Positions 1 to 12,079 of a stretch of 25,000 nucleotides of DNA are shown one piece after another. The position numbers and the translations under genes are program-made. The notes beneath the pieces were generated by a model that made no database searches, was not told where the DNA came from, and saw nothing but the letters and a program-made list of their open reading frames with translations. Source of the stretch: Bigelowiella natans CCMP2755 (Eukaryota > Cercozoa > Chlorarachniophyceae); assembly GCA_000320545.1 (NCBI GenBank), contig ADNK01002317.1:1-25000 (forward strand), written 5' to 3'. The first letter of the stretch is position 1. The number at the start of each line of letters is the position of its first letter.

Positions 1-312
1 TTTGCGAGTGATGATTTTGATTTGCATGTTCCACACCTCCTGTGGAGTTCAAACATTTTGTGGCACGTGCTGCACATCCATTTCAAGAGTCTTCTTTTTC
101 ATCTCACCCCAACCATCTCTTTTTTTGCCACTACGCTGTGCACATCTGGACATGCCTGATGGTCTGCTTGCTAGGTGGCACGTCACATCTGTGCATCTCC
201 AGCATTCACCTAGCCCATTGTCACTGTCCAACAACTGTCACTGCTAGAGGAGATGGTCCACGCCTTTCACGATGCCACACATGTCACATGTTCCATCTGC
301 TTCTCTAGTTCT
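1..312. other. 3' flank of the ankyrin gene, no gene seen
   Basis: The short open frames here on both strands show no recognisable domain and no convincing splice structure. The stretch lies immediately downstream of the stop codon of the minus-strand ankyrin gene, so part of it is probably that gene's 3' untranslated region. Confidence 0.4.
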
Positions 313-1023
313 TCACATTGGCCACCGGACAACATGAGGCTTCCGAGATCGCTCTCTGAGCAGATGGCGCGCACCTGCCCCTGAATGTCTATTTTTTCGA
401 TGGCGACCACTTTCCGCCCCCAACGCTCGCTTCAATTCCGTGCACAAGAAGTACAAGTTCCTCATGTCTCTGTTGAACACCTGGACCCGTCGCTCAATGC
501 AATGTTGCTTGATGAAGATTTTGAGTTCGATATGAGGTGTCCGGTCATATGAAGTGTACCCATCTCTGTTTTCGGCCTCAATGTTTGCATTCATGTCAAC
601 TAGGTACTTTACGATATCCAAATGACCCTTAATGGAACCCAAAATTGACGGAGTGTCACCTAATGTATCGTCATGTGAGCATTACAAACAATGTAACATC
701 TTCTACAACTGCTGCTGCCTAGATGCTAGCATTGGTTCTCACCGTGATCGTCTTCCGCCTCAATGTTTGCCTTCATGTCAACCAGGTACTTTACGACATC
801 CAATTGACCCTTCATGGAACCCAAAATTAACGGAGTATTACCTAATGCATCGTTGTGTAATCATTACAAATTATGAAACGTCTTCTACAACTGCTGCTGC
901 CTCAATGCCAGCATTGGTTATCACCGAATTCGTCTTTCGCCTCAATGATTGCCTTCATGTCAACCAGGTACTTTACAATATCCAAATGACCCTCCATGCA
1001 ACCCCAAGCTAACGGAGTAAAAC
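313..1023 (-). CDS. Ankyrin-repeat protein, 3' part (three exons)
   Basis: Three minus-strand exons read 925-1023, 743-841 and 313-659. Each begins after TTAG and completes a glycine codon split 1/2, and the first two end at GTGATA/GTGAGA donors, so every join is phase 1. The first two exons are exactly 99 nt and encode one 33-residue ankyrin repeat each (for example GNTPLILGSMKGQLDVVKYL followed by VDMKANIEAEDDH). The last exon starts with a third repeat (GDTPSILGSIKGHLDIVKYL) and continues with a basic C-terminal tail rich in Arg and His, ending at a stop at 313-315. Ankyrin repeats are protein-binding scaffolds; no catalytic domain is visible, so the function is unknown. The gene certainly extends upstream, as the first exon shown needs a phase-1 donor not identified. 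The domain call is firm, the 5' limit is not. Confidence 0.8.
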
Positions 1024-1060
1024 CTAATGTATCGTTGTGTAATTATTACAAATTATGTAA
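561..1060 (-). repeat. 182-bp tandem repeat: ankyrin exon plus intron
   Basis: About 2.7 copies of a unit of about 182 bp, made of a 99-bp exon and an 83-bp intron. Exon acceptors fall at 659, 841 and 1023, which is a constant spacing of 182. The intron sequences (660-742 and 842-924, both 83 bp) are also similar, sharing the CAGCAGCAG-type block and the tail ending in CATTAG. The similarity continues about 40 bp upstream of the first exon. Confidence 0.85.
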
Positions 1061-1087
1061 TGTAACATATTGAAATTGAACATTGTG

Positions 1088-1423
1088 CCAACAATCTATA
1101 CGCGCAAGGCACATACGTGGCCCCGAACGCTCAAACATGTAGGTTTTTATCTTCCAGACCCTCAAGAAGAGAACAGCCATGGCAATTGCTGCCTCCGCTG
1201 GTAGATCTGGGTGTTTAGTGTGGCTCTCATCTATTTTGCTATCCATGAGGACACTGTGTGCAGCGTATTTGTGTGCATGTGTATAAATGTTATCCCAACA
1301 ATCTATACGCGCAAGGCACATAAGTGGCCCCGAACGCTCAAACATGTAGGTTTTTATCTTCCAGACCCTCAAGAAGAGAACAGCCATGGCAATTGCTGCC
1401 TCCGCTGGTAGATCTGGGTGTTT
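1088..1423. repeat. 129-bp near-identical direct repeat, period 207 bp
   Basis: The segment 1088-1216 recurs at 1295-1423 with only an isolated mismatch seen (ACATACGTGG versus ACATAAGTGG). The period of 207 bp is a multiple of three. One minus-strand frame is open through both copies (1046-1387 and beyond) and reads the same peptide twice (AMAVLFLRVWKIKTYMFERS). This may be another duplicated exon of the ankyrin gene, but the peptide resembles no domain I know, so coding status is open. Confidence 0.8.
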
Positions 1424-2600
<1,177 letters not shown>

Positions 2601-2621
2601 CTTTATCTTCGGCCTAGATTC

Positions 2622-2720
2622 ATGTCGCAGAAGCATAAATCAACTGCGTTTCATCGTTCTAAGTTCAGAAAAGCATCTACTGAGGGAGAGTCGCGTTTCC
2701 CTTGCCCCGTTGCTCCGGGG
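2622..2720 (+). CDS. Candidate 5' exon of the REJ/GPS receptor
   Basis: A short frame starting at ATG 2622 reads 33 residues (MSQKHKSTAFHRSKF, ending PVAPG) and ends at a strong donor, GGGG|GTGAGT, at 2721. The following 164-bp intron ends CCTTTAG at 2884, and the join is phase 0 into the Thr/Pro-rich exon. The exon may instead begin at the acceptor CGGCCTAG at 2617. The peptide is not a signal peptide, although the receptor needs one, so this is either an internal exon or a wrong choice. The strong donor and matching phase are the only support. Confidence 0.35.
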
Positions 2721-2884
2721 GTGAGTTGTACGGGAAGACCACCTAGGACCACTTGCTCACTGCATCAGTTGGGGCGAGAACTGTGATTATGATTATCGTG
2801 TTCATCCTCCTGAAGGTTTTTTCCTGTACTTACTCACCCACGGATGCACTCTCTTCGTTAACCAGATTTGAATTAACCCTTTAG

Positions 2885-5800
2885 GTCATAGAAGCTACGA
2901 CATCCACCCCGTCTACCGCTTCGGGAAGCCAAATTGTACCGACACCATCCCCTACGATATCTACTGGGTGTCCTACTGCGGGTTATATTCAACAGACACC
3001 ATCCCCCGCGACAGCCGCCCCAACTACTGCGAATCCTTTGTCTGTGGTTGAAACATCCGCCCCTTCTGCGGGCTTCATTTCACCTATACCATGCCCCACG
3101 TCATCTACCCCAACTACTGCTAATCCAGTAACGTCATCTCCGAGCTCCTCTTCGCCAACGGCCCAAAAAACGCCATCCACATCTCCAACTGCCTATCCTT
3201 CGCCCTCCCCCTTTGCAGAAACGCAGCCGACTACCTATCCACAGGAAAGATCTTCTACCACAGCACCGTCGCTCTCACCAGTTTCTACCCCTACCAACTC
3301 ACCGAGCCTGTCGCCAGCAACTCCTGCTCCTTCACAATCGCCATCAACATTTTCTCCTCTCACCTATGAAGCCCCCCCGCAGCCATTGTATTCCACCCTT
3401 TTCGACTCTCTCACGGGGTTTTCCATCACCTTCACCCACGATACAACTCGGGAGTCGCCTCCATCAGCTTTCGCCGCCAATACTTCCTGCGCCTACTTCC
3501 TGGGCGATGTGACGCTTGCGAAGCTGGGCGAGCTCCCTGAATGCCTTTGGTCCACACAGGATGCTCGAGAGCTTCTTGTATATTTCGGATCGAGCCCGAC
3601 GATTGTTGTGAACGACGTAGTTTCCCTGCTTGCAAATTCAGTCTCGCGGGTAGTAGTAGTAGTAGTAGTAGTATCAGCACCACCAGCATTACCACCATCA
3701 TCATCATAAGTAGCCTCTGCTATGATTCCTGATATTACCATTCAACAGTATACCTACAACTACAGTGGCAATGCCCATCATCTATACATCGCTCACACAC
3801 TGCAACTACTCTCCCAACGATAACAGGTGAATCCATCAACCGGCGGCTTGTTGTATATGGAAATTAACTACAACGTCTCTCTGTCCGCACCAACATTGGT
3901 CCAACCTGTGCAGTTAGAGGTAGGAAGCATATATCCAATATTCGCTCGCCTCTAATTGATCATCGATATCTCCAAAGATATTTTCCTGCACTACTAGTCA
4001 CAATATGGAGGCATCGTGACTATGTGACTATGCATATGGATTGTTTCTTTCCCCCGCTCTCTGTACATCGTGATATCTACCCATATGATGAGAAAGGATG
4101 AGAGAGACAGAGAGGGGGGGGGGGAGAGAGAAAGAGATAGTAAAATTTAAAAGCTGTAATTTAGAATTCTTATTGATTCTATCTTCATATAAGGTGGTTG
4201 GCTCTGAAAGCGTAGGTCCATGCGACACGTTGAGATTAATCGCGTCAACCAGATCTGGAGCTGGAGGGCGAGCATTAACATATAGCTGGACATACGATGC
4301 AGCTAACTCTTCAATTGAGGCGGAATTGATCAACCAACAAGTAGTCAACAGCACGGTAAGAAGTACGACAGGTGGAAGCATCGAAATTCAAGCTTCCCTC
4401 CTTAACGCGGGCATTCACCGTTTCACGGTACAATCAGACAGCCATATCAAAATATTCTTGCTTCCGAATGTTGTCTTAGCCATCACCGTTGCTCTGTAGT
4501 CCTCACGGGCGCCGCTCCACACCATCTTACGTTCATTTTACCATCTTGCTCTTCTATCCCAGACTGTGGCCCACAACTGGATTGGCGGCTCCGGCAACGC
4601 AAGCCTACAAGTGGTGCGGAGCGAAAACTCGAATCCGACCGTGTTCGCATCAGCGGGAACTGTGCTCTCGCATCTGCGCTCAGAGCCATTGACAATCAGC
4701 GTAAGGCTCGGCCAGCCCGTATGTTCGAATACGAGTGGTGGGAACGCCACCACAGTGTATTCGATGTATTCGAACCTCTCTTCTATTGGCCTGTGGGCGC
4801 AGGCGTTTCAGTCGCCTTTATCCCCACGGCCATCCACTCTCTCAACATTGCCTTACGAGAGCGCACTGACCGATCATGCGGTGACCATTCCAAACCCCAA
4901 TAGCCTGACCCTTTACCTCCCCGCAGACACCCTTCGAATGGGACGTAGCTATTGCTTTAACTTTGCTGGCCATTTCGCCGAGGATGGTGTGCAGCAGGTG
5001 GGAGGAGTCTCGAACGCTAGCTTCGTGATAGAGGTCGCTCTGAGGGATGTAGAGGCAAAGATCTCTGGAGGATCTCTCCGCTCCTTTCCTGTAATCCCCT
5101 CGAACACCACCTTGATCCAGTTCGATGGAACGTCCTCAAGCGACCCGGCTAATGCAACCAGCGGCGTGCTGAAGTTTGCATGGGAGATCCGCGAAATCAA
5201 CTCGTCAGGAACCGTCGACGTTCTGAAGTCCAACTCGAGCAGCGCCGCGCTTGGCCAGTGGGAGATTTCAACTGCGATTCTCGACTCCGAGAGATCCTAT
5301 AGAGTCTTCTTAAACGTGACAGGGGAGGAGATTGTGTCCGGCCAGCCACGAACGGCATCGACTTTCCAGGATATCGAGACGCTTGCTCCCGAGGCACCAA
5401 GCGTTGAGATTCAGTCGCTGGTAGACGCTAGGATCAACCCTTACGACAAGCTTAGCCTGTCCTCGGTCATCACAAGTGCCGACCTGACCTACTCCGTGCT
5501 CTGGTCCGCTCCCTCTGGCAACTTCGCCCTGGATGATGCCTCTAAGCTGCGCTCGGGGATCACGGCTGAAAACCTGGTGATAGCCCCCGGCGCATTGAGC
5601 TCCGGGGAGTCGTACACATTCCAAGTGACCGTGACAAACTCGTTCGAACTTGCGGCGAGCTCCAAGGTCGAGTTTACAACCAACTTCGCTCCGAGAGGGG
5701 GCACATGCAGTGTTACAGACGGTAACGGGGGTGCTGCATTGACGGGTGTTTTCACTCTAAAGTGCCAGGAATGGACAGACCCCGAGGAGGATCTGCCGCT

Positions 5801-8800
5801 ACTTTACCTCTTTCAAGCCGAAAGCTCTGGCGGCTTCATCGATCTCTCTGGTTCACAGCCCTTGGAATTTCTCTCCACCGTGCTTCCACTGCCAGTCAAC
5901 TCGACAACGAATGCAGGAGGCCAAAATGCTGCTGGGCTGTTCGGAAATCTGACCTTAAAAACTATTATAAGAGACCAGCTTGGATCCCAAGCTTCGTACG
6001 ACTATATCGCTAACGTCTCCACTTCCACGCAAATCAGCACAGGTACGCCATGTCACCTTATTCTCCGAATTTTATTATGCATTTTCACGTTCTCTCCCCT
6101 TCTATTGCGTTTGTGGTGGTTTGATCTCTCGCTGTTGCTCCTTAGATGCGACGACGGAGTTGGCGCAAAAGTCAGTCCAGTCTGGGGATCTTTCCACAGC
6201 CGCGGTATTTCTGACGGGCAGCATCCAGTCTCTTGGGCAGAATGACAGCACCTCTTCCGGGTCTGCTACGCAAACCGAGACTTCGGAGCAACAGTCCAGA
6301 ATCTTGAGCACTTTGAACTCGTTCACACAACTTGCGACGGAGACGGGAGGGGAAAACGCCATGGATACGCCCGCTGCTCTTCTGAAAAACACTATCAGCG
6401 CCGCTTCAAGTTCTTCATCGGCTTCGTCATCATCATCAACTTCCCTGCTCCAGTCTTCTGTGGTGTCGGACGCTCTCACCACGGCGGAGTTGATTATCTC
6501 CGCCTCTCAATTCGTCTCGGCAGACGCAGAGGCCCCCCAAATCACGATAGATGCCGTCGCTTCTCTCATTCCCTCCATAGTAGCAAACAGCAGTGCCTCT
6601 TCTGAGAGCGCTGCTCAAGACACCCAGATAGAAGCCTCCACCAGGTTCTTAAGAATAGAAGACGAGTGCAACAACATATAAATGGGAGGATCGCTTACCT
6701 TAGCAACCTCCGATGTGAGAGTGAATAGAACTCTAATCCCCCCCTCCCCCCCCGCCCCCGATAATGAACGCAACAGTTATCAATAACTCAAAACTAGATC
6801 CTCACTTTCATTTAACGATGCGCTTTTAAGAGTTGTCACGGCTGCCGTTGACGTCGGATCTGCGCTCCTGGAAGGAGCTCTGGTGGGCGAGACTGCGGGG
6901 GAAATTCTCAGCGACGGTGGGTGGTAGCTGTCGCCATAGTGTGTGTGTTTTGATGGAGCGTGGAACGGAGGAGGGCGAGGCGGAATTTGGTGGGAGTGAT
7001 GATATGGGTTTCGGAGTGAGTTATTCGTTTGTGCTCGAAACTTTGATCAAATGCCAACAAGGTATATCTTTGTGTCTCCTTTGCCTCATGTCTCCTATTC
7101 TCTCTCTTTCGCAATGCATCCTGTCAGGGCTATCCGTTGCGTCTCAAAGGATCAGCAGCTCCGCCGCGTCACTAGGAGGCCACACGCTGAATAGCAGCAC
7201 GAGAGCATCAGCGACTTTGTCTGCTGATATTGCAAACTCCTCGCAGCATTTGTTCGGAACCGAAATTGATACTATCCTTTCCTATTCGCTGACAGAGCTT
7301 TTCCCCAGCAACGAGTCCAGTAGCAGTTCCTCCTCGTATTCCTCCTCCACAGGCCTCGTCACGTTCCAATTGCGGAGGAAAGATGAGCGCGTCCACATTC
7401 CGGTGAGCGTTTCCGACGACGCCCCTATTCTTATCGAAATTCCACTTGAAGAAGGTACTAAAGAGTGCAACGCGTTATAAGGGAAAAGAGAGAAGAAGAA
7501 GATGAAGAAGTCTGAGGAGAGGAAGGAAAATTCAAGAAGTGAGGATGTAGCTGCGCGGGGAAGTAGTTTGTTTGTAACATATGTGCACCATTGCTTGCTT
7601 TTCAGAACTTAATTCCAGTCTCACGAGCACGTGCAGATTCTGGAACGCAACAGAAAACACGTTTTCCACAAACGGAGTCCACTTCCAATCAACACGGGGA
7701 AGCGCAGGTTATTTAAGGAAGCAACTCAGATCATCTTGATACCTGTCTAACTCTTTTTTGCTGTTGTTGGTTTGTGGGTTCAGCCGATGGGGACCTTCGA
7801 CTTGTGTGCAATACTACCCATCTAACATCGTTCTCTTCCGTCTCGAGCCCAGAGATACAGATAAACACGTTTGGGGAGGAGCATGTAAGCCAAAGGGCGT
7901 TTTCCGTGAAGAACCCAGTGATGATTTTTGCAATAGTCATCCTCAGCCTGTACGTCGTGGCGGCTGCGTCCGCATTCCAAGCGGACGAGATCGTGAAGGA
8001 GCGGTCGGGAGGCCCGAAGGAGAACACCAGAAGGTTTTGGAGACGGGTGAACCTCGCAACGCAGCATATGGTCTTCAGCCAGCGCGGCTGGAAAGTGTCG
8101 CGCGACATGATTATTTTTTGGCTTCGCCGTACGCACCCATGGGTCTCAACGGTGTATCGGTACCCAGGTGATTATCTCACTTCGTTTAAGAGAATTACAA
8201 TTCTCTTCACGCTGGTGCTCAATACGCTGACAATAGCAGTCCTTCTAGCGGGGCAGACCCAGTCTCTTCCCTTCATGGACAACACGCTGTCTGGCGCTGT
8301 TGTTACGGCTATGTTTGCCTTTCCCGTTCCCGTTCTTCTCGCGATCATCTTCGCTAGGAAGATTCCGAAGCACTTTCTCGTCGAAGTTGATCCGAATCGA
8401 ATTGGTTGCATCGGGCACATTATCGTGTACCTCTTTGCGGACGATTTCAAGCTGAAGGGCGAAGAAGACGACCAACCAAAGGAACAACAGATCGTGAGCG
8501 TTCCCGTTCGAGACGTGAAGGAGCATGTTCGCCGGAGGAACAAATCACCGAGGAAGCGATCATCTACCGGGTCGTTCTTAAACCTACAGAGCCACCCGAA
8601 TTTGCTGGTCAGGACAACAGCAAAAGAAGAGGTAAGGCCTCCCTCGCGTATGATTGCGCGCCCCAGCTCAGCTGTGTCTGCTCTCGACCGGGCAACAGCA
8701 ATGATCACACTACACCCAAATATCCCTGAGAATGGGAAGGAGGAAGAAGAAGAAGAAGAGGAAGAAAGGGAGATCTCGCCTTCTGCTCGCCAATCCAGAT

Positions 8801-10377
8801 CCCTTGAAAAAGGGAGAATTATTCATAGAAAGGCCCGGATGACGATAGCGAGCCAACTGCCTCGAACCCAAAAAAAGACTGCTGCCGAGGACGACGGGAA
8901 GATGATCAATCTAGCTGACATGCACGATGCGCACGGCGACGATATCATCCAAGATGAAAGAGCCACGCATGAGCGCCATGAGCACAAGCGGCTGAAGCAT
9001 CATAGAGGGCGCCGCCGCAGAACCGCTGATTTCATCACGGCGTCAAATCAGGGACAGCTGGGCGATCTTGCAATGACGGGTCACCATCTTGGGAGCGGGG
9101 AGACACCAGGTAGTCTTGGCAACGACACACCGAGAACTATCGGCAGTTCTGATTACGGTAGCGGCTCTCGTGGTAGTGGAGACACCAGGGGCCAGGCCAA
9201 TGGAAGCACGAGCGAGCCTGTCTACGGCGCAAGCAATGTATTGTGTTGCGGGATTAAGGTCAAGGACCACCCAGCAACGACAAATCCAGATTACACGCTA
9301 TACGACGCGGCCGGCGTGCTGTTGTGTTGGGTCTTAATGCTGGGGTGTGCATTTATTCTTGTGGTTCTGGGGCATACCTTGGGGGAAAGCTCCGTCAAGA
9401 CTGTAGTGATCTCGGCGCTGAGCTTTTTGTACGACCTCGGGAGCCGCATCGTTCTCATCGTTTTTGTCCAAGCCCTGCTCTTTTTCCCGCTGTGTGGCCG
9501 GGACAATGCTGCCGATGCGGAGACGAAAGGAGACTATGTCCACGAAGAAATTCACGCTGAGAGGCTTGTGGAAGTCACGTTCGAGACTGGAAAGCTAGGC
9601 TTTGGCTTCACAAACCTCTACATAAACCACATCGTCCCATCCTCGCAAGCTGCTCGCTCCCTGAAGCTCAACTGGAGGATCCGAGCAGTGAACGGCAAGG
9701 TCGTCACAAATGACGAGGAAGCTGAGGTGGAGATCCAGAACGCCCATCGTATTTTCGATAGATTCTCTATAGCGCTGGTCAAACCGGAGAACAAAGGCGA
9801 AGAATTCTATGCTAACAAAAAGAGATCAGCAATTAACTGGATCGCAAGCGCAAAGCAGGGGGGGATTGTTTTGAACAAGTCACGTCTCATAAATGTTGGT
9901 CTCATCAATGCTGGGAATGAAACCAAGCTTCCGTCTTCTTCCTCGCATCAGGCTGTTGCCAGAAGAAAGAGGACTGATAAGACGGTACTGATGATGGTGA
10001 TACTGGCGTGGCTGTATAATTATTTTTGAATTTGTTTAGCATTTCCACCGAAAAATATGTTTCATTCGTTTTCTCTCGTTCGTTCTCGCATGCTAGCCGT
10101 GGAGTCTTGAGAACCTTTTTGACACTGTAGGATGCGAAGCAGCAAGAGCATCAACTGGGCGAAGGCGATGAACCAAAAGTAATTTCTAGCTCCCTGCACA
10201 ACCTCAAGAAGACATCTCCACGAAGTGGATCTAAGGATGTTAGCTTCTCTAGCTCAATGCGTAAGCGTATGCTAGCTACTTGGGCCACTAAAGAAGTAGA
10301 GTGCACTCCCAGCATTCAAATGTCAACGATTGTTCGTACCAACACCAATGGTAAATCTCTCAATATACACATTACAC

Positions 10378-10416
<39 letters not shown>

Positions 10417-10604
10417 TTATTTATATTGCTTGCAATACCACAACCTCAACTGAATTAATTTCTCTATCAGGAGGTAATAACAAAGACCCGTCTCTTCTCG
10501 AATCCGGAGACGAACGACTACAGATCTTTGATATTGATAACTCATCACTAACACGCCCTGGCGCGGGCAAAAAGGATGGAAAGCAGTTGGAATTAGCTCT
10601 TTAG
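2885..10604 (+). CDS. REJ/GAIN-GPS/PDZ polycystin-1-like membrane receptor
   Basis: Proposed exons are 2885-3649, 3827-3919, 4194-4427, 4563-6042, 6146-6644, 6831-6916, 7128-7454, 7606-7707, 7784-9984, 10131-10350 and 10471-10604, all GT-AG and phase-consistent, giving about 2046 residues before any upstream exons. Order of parts: a Ser/Thr/Pro-rich, mucin-like stalk (about residues 1-160); a REJ domain (VGPCDTLRLIASTRSGAGGR, then LTYSW, later HRFTTVAHNWIGG); a Ser-rich helical GAIN region; a GPS (CRFWN, then VCNTTHLTSF); TM1 (MIFAIVILSLYVVAAASAF) right after it; TM2 and TM3 after the motif THPWVSTVYRYPGD; a long charged cytoplasmic loop with poly-Glu and His/Arg runs; TM4 and TM5; a PDZ-like domain; and a basic tail ending QLELAL. 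REJ/GPS proteins are self-cleaved cell-surface receptors related to polycystin-1. Neither a PLAT domain nor a TRPP-type channel region is seen. Confident in the family; the N terminus is missing. Confidence 0.85.
3650..3673 (+). repeat. (GTA)8 repeat at a 5' splice site
   Basis: The donor of the intron 3650-3826 is the first unit of eight consecutive GTA triplets. The upstream exon ends in phase 0, so the repeat is in register with the reading frame and each unit would add one valine if spliced later. Confidence 0.8.
4194..5700 (+). other. REJ domain core of the receptor
   Basis: The exon at 4194 opens with VVGSESVGPCD, the typical REJ turn (family form xGPCDxLxLdaSxSxGxgGRxLxYxW), and the segment carries several N-glycosylation sequons (NSS, NVS, NTS, NAT). 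The join 4427/4563 restores a beta strand typical of the family (HRFT|TVAHNWIGGSGNASLQV). In related proteins this is an extracellular fold of immunoglobulin-like or fibronectin-like modules that mediates adhesion or mechanical sensing. Boundaries are approximate. Confidence 0.75.
7606..7860 (+). other. GPS autoproteolysis motif, polycystin-1 type
   Basis: The exon 7606-7707 ends the strand CRFWNATENTFSTNG and is joined in phase 1 across a 76-bp intron to VCNTTHLTSF in the next exon. The cleavage tripeptide H-L-T is intact, so self-cleavage between Leu and Thr is expected. Only two cysteines are present, spaced C-x3-H-L-T-x-F as in polycystin-1, rather than the four of most adhesion GPCRs. 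The usual Trp of the middle strand is replaced by Phe. Confidence 0.85.
9565..9786 (+). other. PDZ-like domain in the receptor's cytoplasmic tail
   Basis: The segment reads VEVTFETGKLGFGFTNLYI, then VPSSQAARSLKLNWRIRAVN, then GKVVTNDEEAEVEIQNAH. This matches the PDZ pattern: a carboxylate-binding loop (here LGFGF), a small hydrophobic strand, the A-A-x-x-L-x-x-x-W-x-I-x-x-V-N-G turn, and a final helix and strand (FSIALVKPE). PDZ domains bind C-terminal peptides of membrane proteins. It directly follows TM5, so it should face the cytoplasm. Confidence 0.8.
10351..10470 (+). repeat. Last receptor intron with (CA)n
   Basis: This 120-bp intron has donor GTAAAT and acceptor TATCAG and contains about 17 CA units (10379-10413). 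It joins NTN-G to GNNKDP in phase 1. Confidence 0.75.
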
Positions 10605-11109
10605 CCTTTCGTTGTGCAGATAGAAAGATGAATGGTTACGAGTGTGTTATGTTAGTAATGAGGAGATTATAAATCTCACAAAACAATCATCCGCAGCTAT
10701 ACAAGACGCCCGCGCGCATGGTGTGGTACATGTATAGCATAATACTATGTCTATTGTGGCAGCTGGAGCCCTTCAATGAATAAATGTCTACGTGATCTAC
10801 ACTAGGCACGTGGGAAGCCGTGCGCGACGCACCAGTGTCGACCTTTATTCCTCTAAGCCACATAGCTTAAGGGGTGGTATTTGCTGTTTTTAGCGCACAT
10901 TACGCGGTCGCAAGGTGATCGCACACAAACTACGCGTCTAAGCAATCGTCAAGCAAAGTAGCATAGTAAAATAATGAATGCGTATGCTGTGTGGCGCTTG
11001 TGAACTTACGAGGCTGACGGACACATTTTTGGCTAAGTTAGCAGCTAGATCAATGGCGCGCATATATGCGAACGCTGCATTATAGGTTACGTAACAGAGC
11101 GAATAGAGC

Positions 11110-11360
11110 AATTTAAGAGTTGTAGCCGCAGCTTTGCAAAGCTGCATAAGGATGATAATTGAACAAAATCAAAATATGTTCATTCTAGTCATTACATCCA
11201 CATACGCATGATCGCGGCAATACGACGATGCGAGGGCCGCTAAGTACACACATGCCACCTGCATCTTAGCGTTGTAGCCGCCGCATTCCACAGCTGCATT
11301 ATTAGGATGACTATTTGAAAAATTATAACCTTTTCATTGCATCCGTCCTACATGCCACCT
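11110..11360. repeat. Diverged direct repeat, about 150-bp spacing
   Basis: A block beginning GTTGTAGCCGC and continuing through AGCTGCAT and AGGATGA at about 11118 recurs at about 11269, followed in both cases by an AT-rich stretch and CATTGCATCC or CATTACATCC. The sequence CATGCCACCTGC occurs at about 11250 and 11350, in step with the same unit. The copies are imperfect and noncoding. Confidence 0.6.
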
Positions 11361-11657
11361 GCCTCAGTTATATGAAACAGCAGTCACAGTCGAAGGGACA
11401 AAGCCTCGTTTTGCCTGAAAACGGTGTTTGAAACCAAATTCCAAAACTAGTTAGTGAAACGCTTAATCGGACGAACAAACACGTGTCTCATGGGATCCAC
11501 GGGAGTAAATTTGCTGCATTTAAATAATACTACAAGGGGGGGAGGTGAGAGGAGGAATAACTGAGCGCACCAGCGCAGGGCTTATTCTGCTTTTTGAGGA
11601 CGTCAATTTTGTATATCGGAAGGCTATCGCCATTGGTGTGCCTTCCAGTGAAACCCT

Positions 11658-11659
<2 letters not shown>

Positions 11660-11711
<52 letters not shown>
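11660..11711. repeat. (AT)n(GT)n compound microsatellite
   Basis: About 15 AT units pass directly into about 10 GT units in the 3' intergenic region. Confidence 0.9.
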
Positions 11712-11798
11712 ATTAATATGTATAAATTATATGCACATCTGCACATGAAGTGCCTCGTTCTTCTCTTATTCTAAATGCTAGATGGTATGTTCCGGTGT

Positions 11799-12005
11799 TC
11801 ATTTCCAGAGCGCCCTTATCATTACGATGGCTGGCGGTTTTACGACCTCCTTCGTGTGCCTCCCCCCAAGCCCATCGTCAACCCACTCCGTCTGCCTTCG
11901 CACACGTTTGGAAGAGGCAGGGGATTCGCTCACAGCCTGATGTGCTCCGCTGATCACCTCTTTCCGTTCGCTTCCATCCTGGTTTCACACGCGCGCGCGC
12001 GCGCA

Positions 12006-12079
<74 letters not shown>

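Larger units (their letters stand above)
10605..11798. other. Convergent intergenic region, no gene seen
   Basis: This 1.2-kb stretch lies between the stop codons of the plus-strand receptor and the minus-strand basic protein, so it holds both 3' ends. An AATAAA at 10778-10783 could be a polyadenylation signal for the receptor. It also holds a pair of diverged repeats (11110-11360) and an (AT)n(GT)n run (11660-11711). I see no coding frame with recognisable content. Confidence 0.5.

Noticed and set aside
3432-3741. Minus-strand frames opposite the REJ stalk exon
   Set aside because: Antisense shadows of a Thr/Pro-rich exon and a GTA repeat, with no domain of their own.
8172-8708. 178-codon minus-strand frame
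   Set aside because: Antisense to the long TM exon of the receptor, which has a clear domain match on the plus strand.
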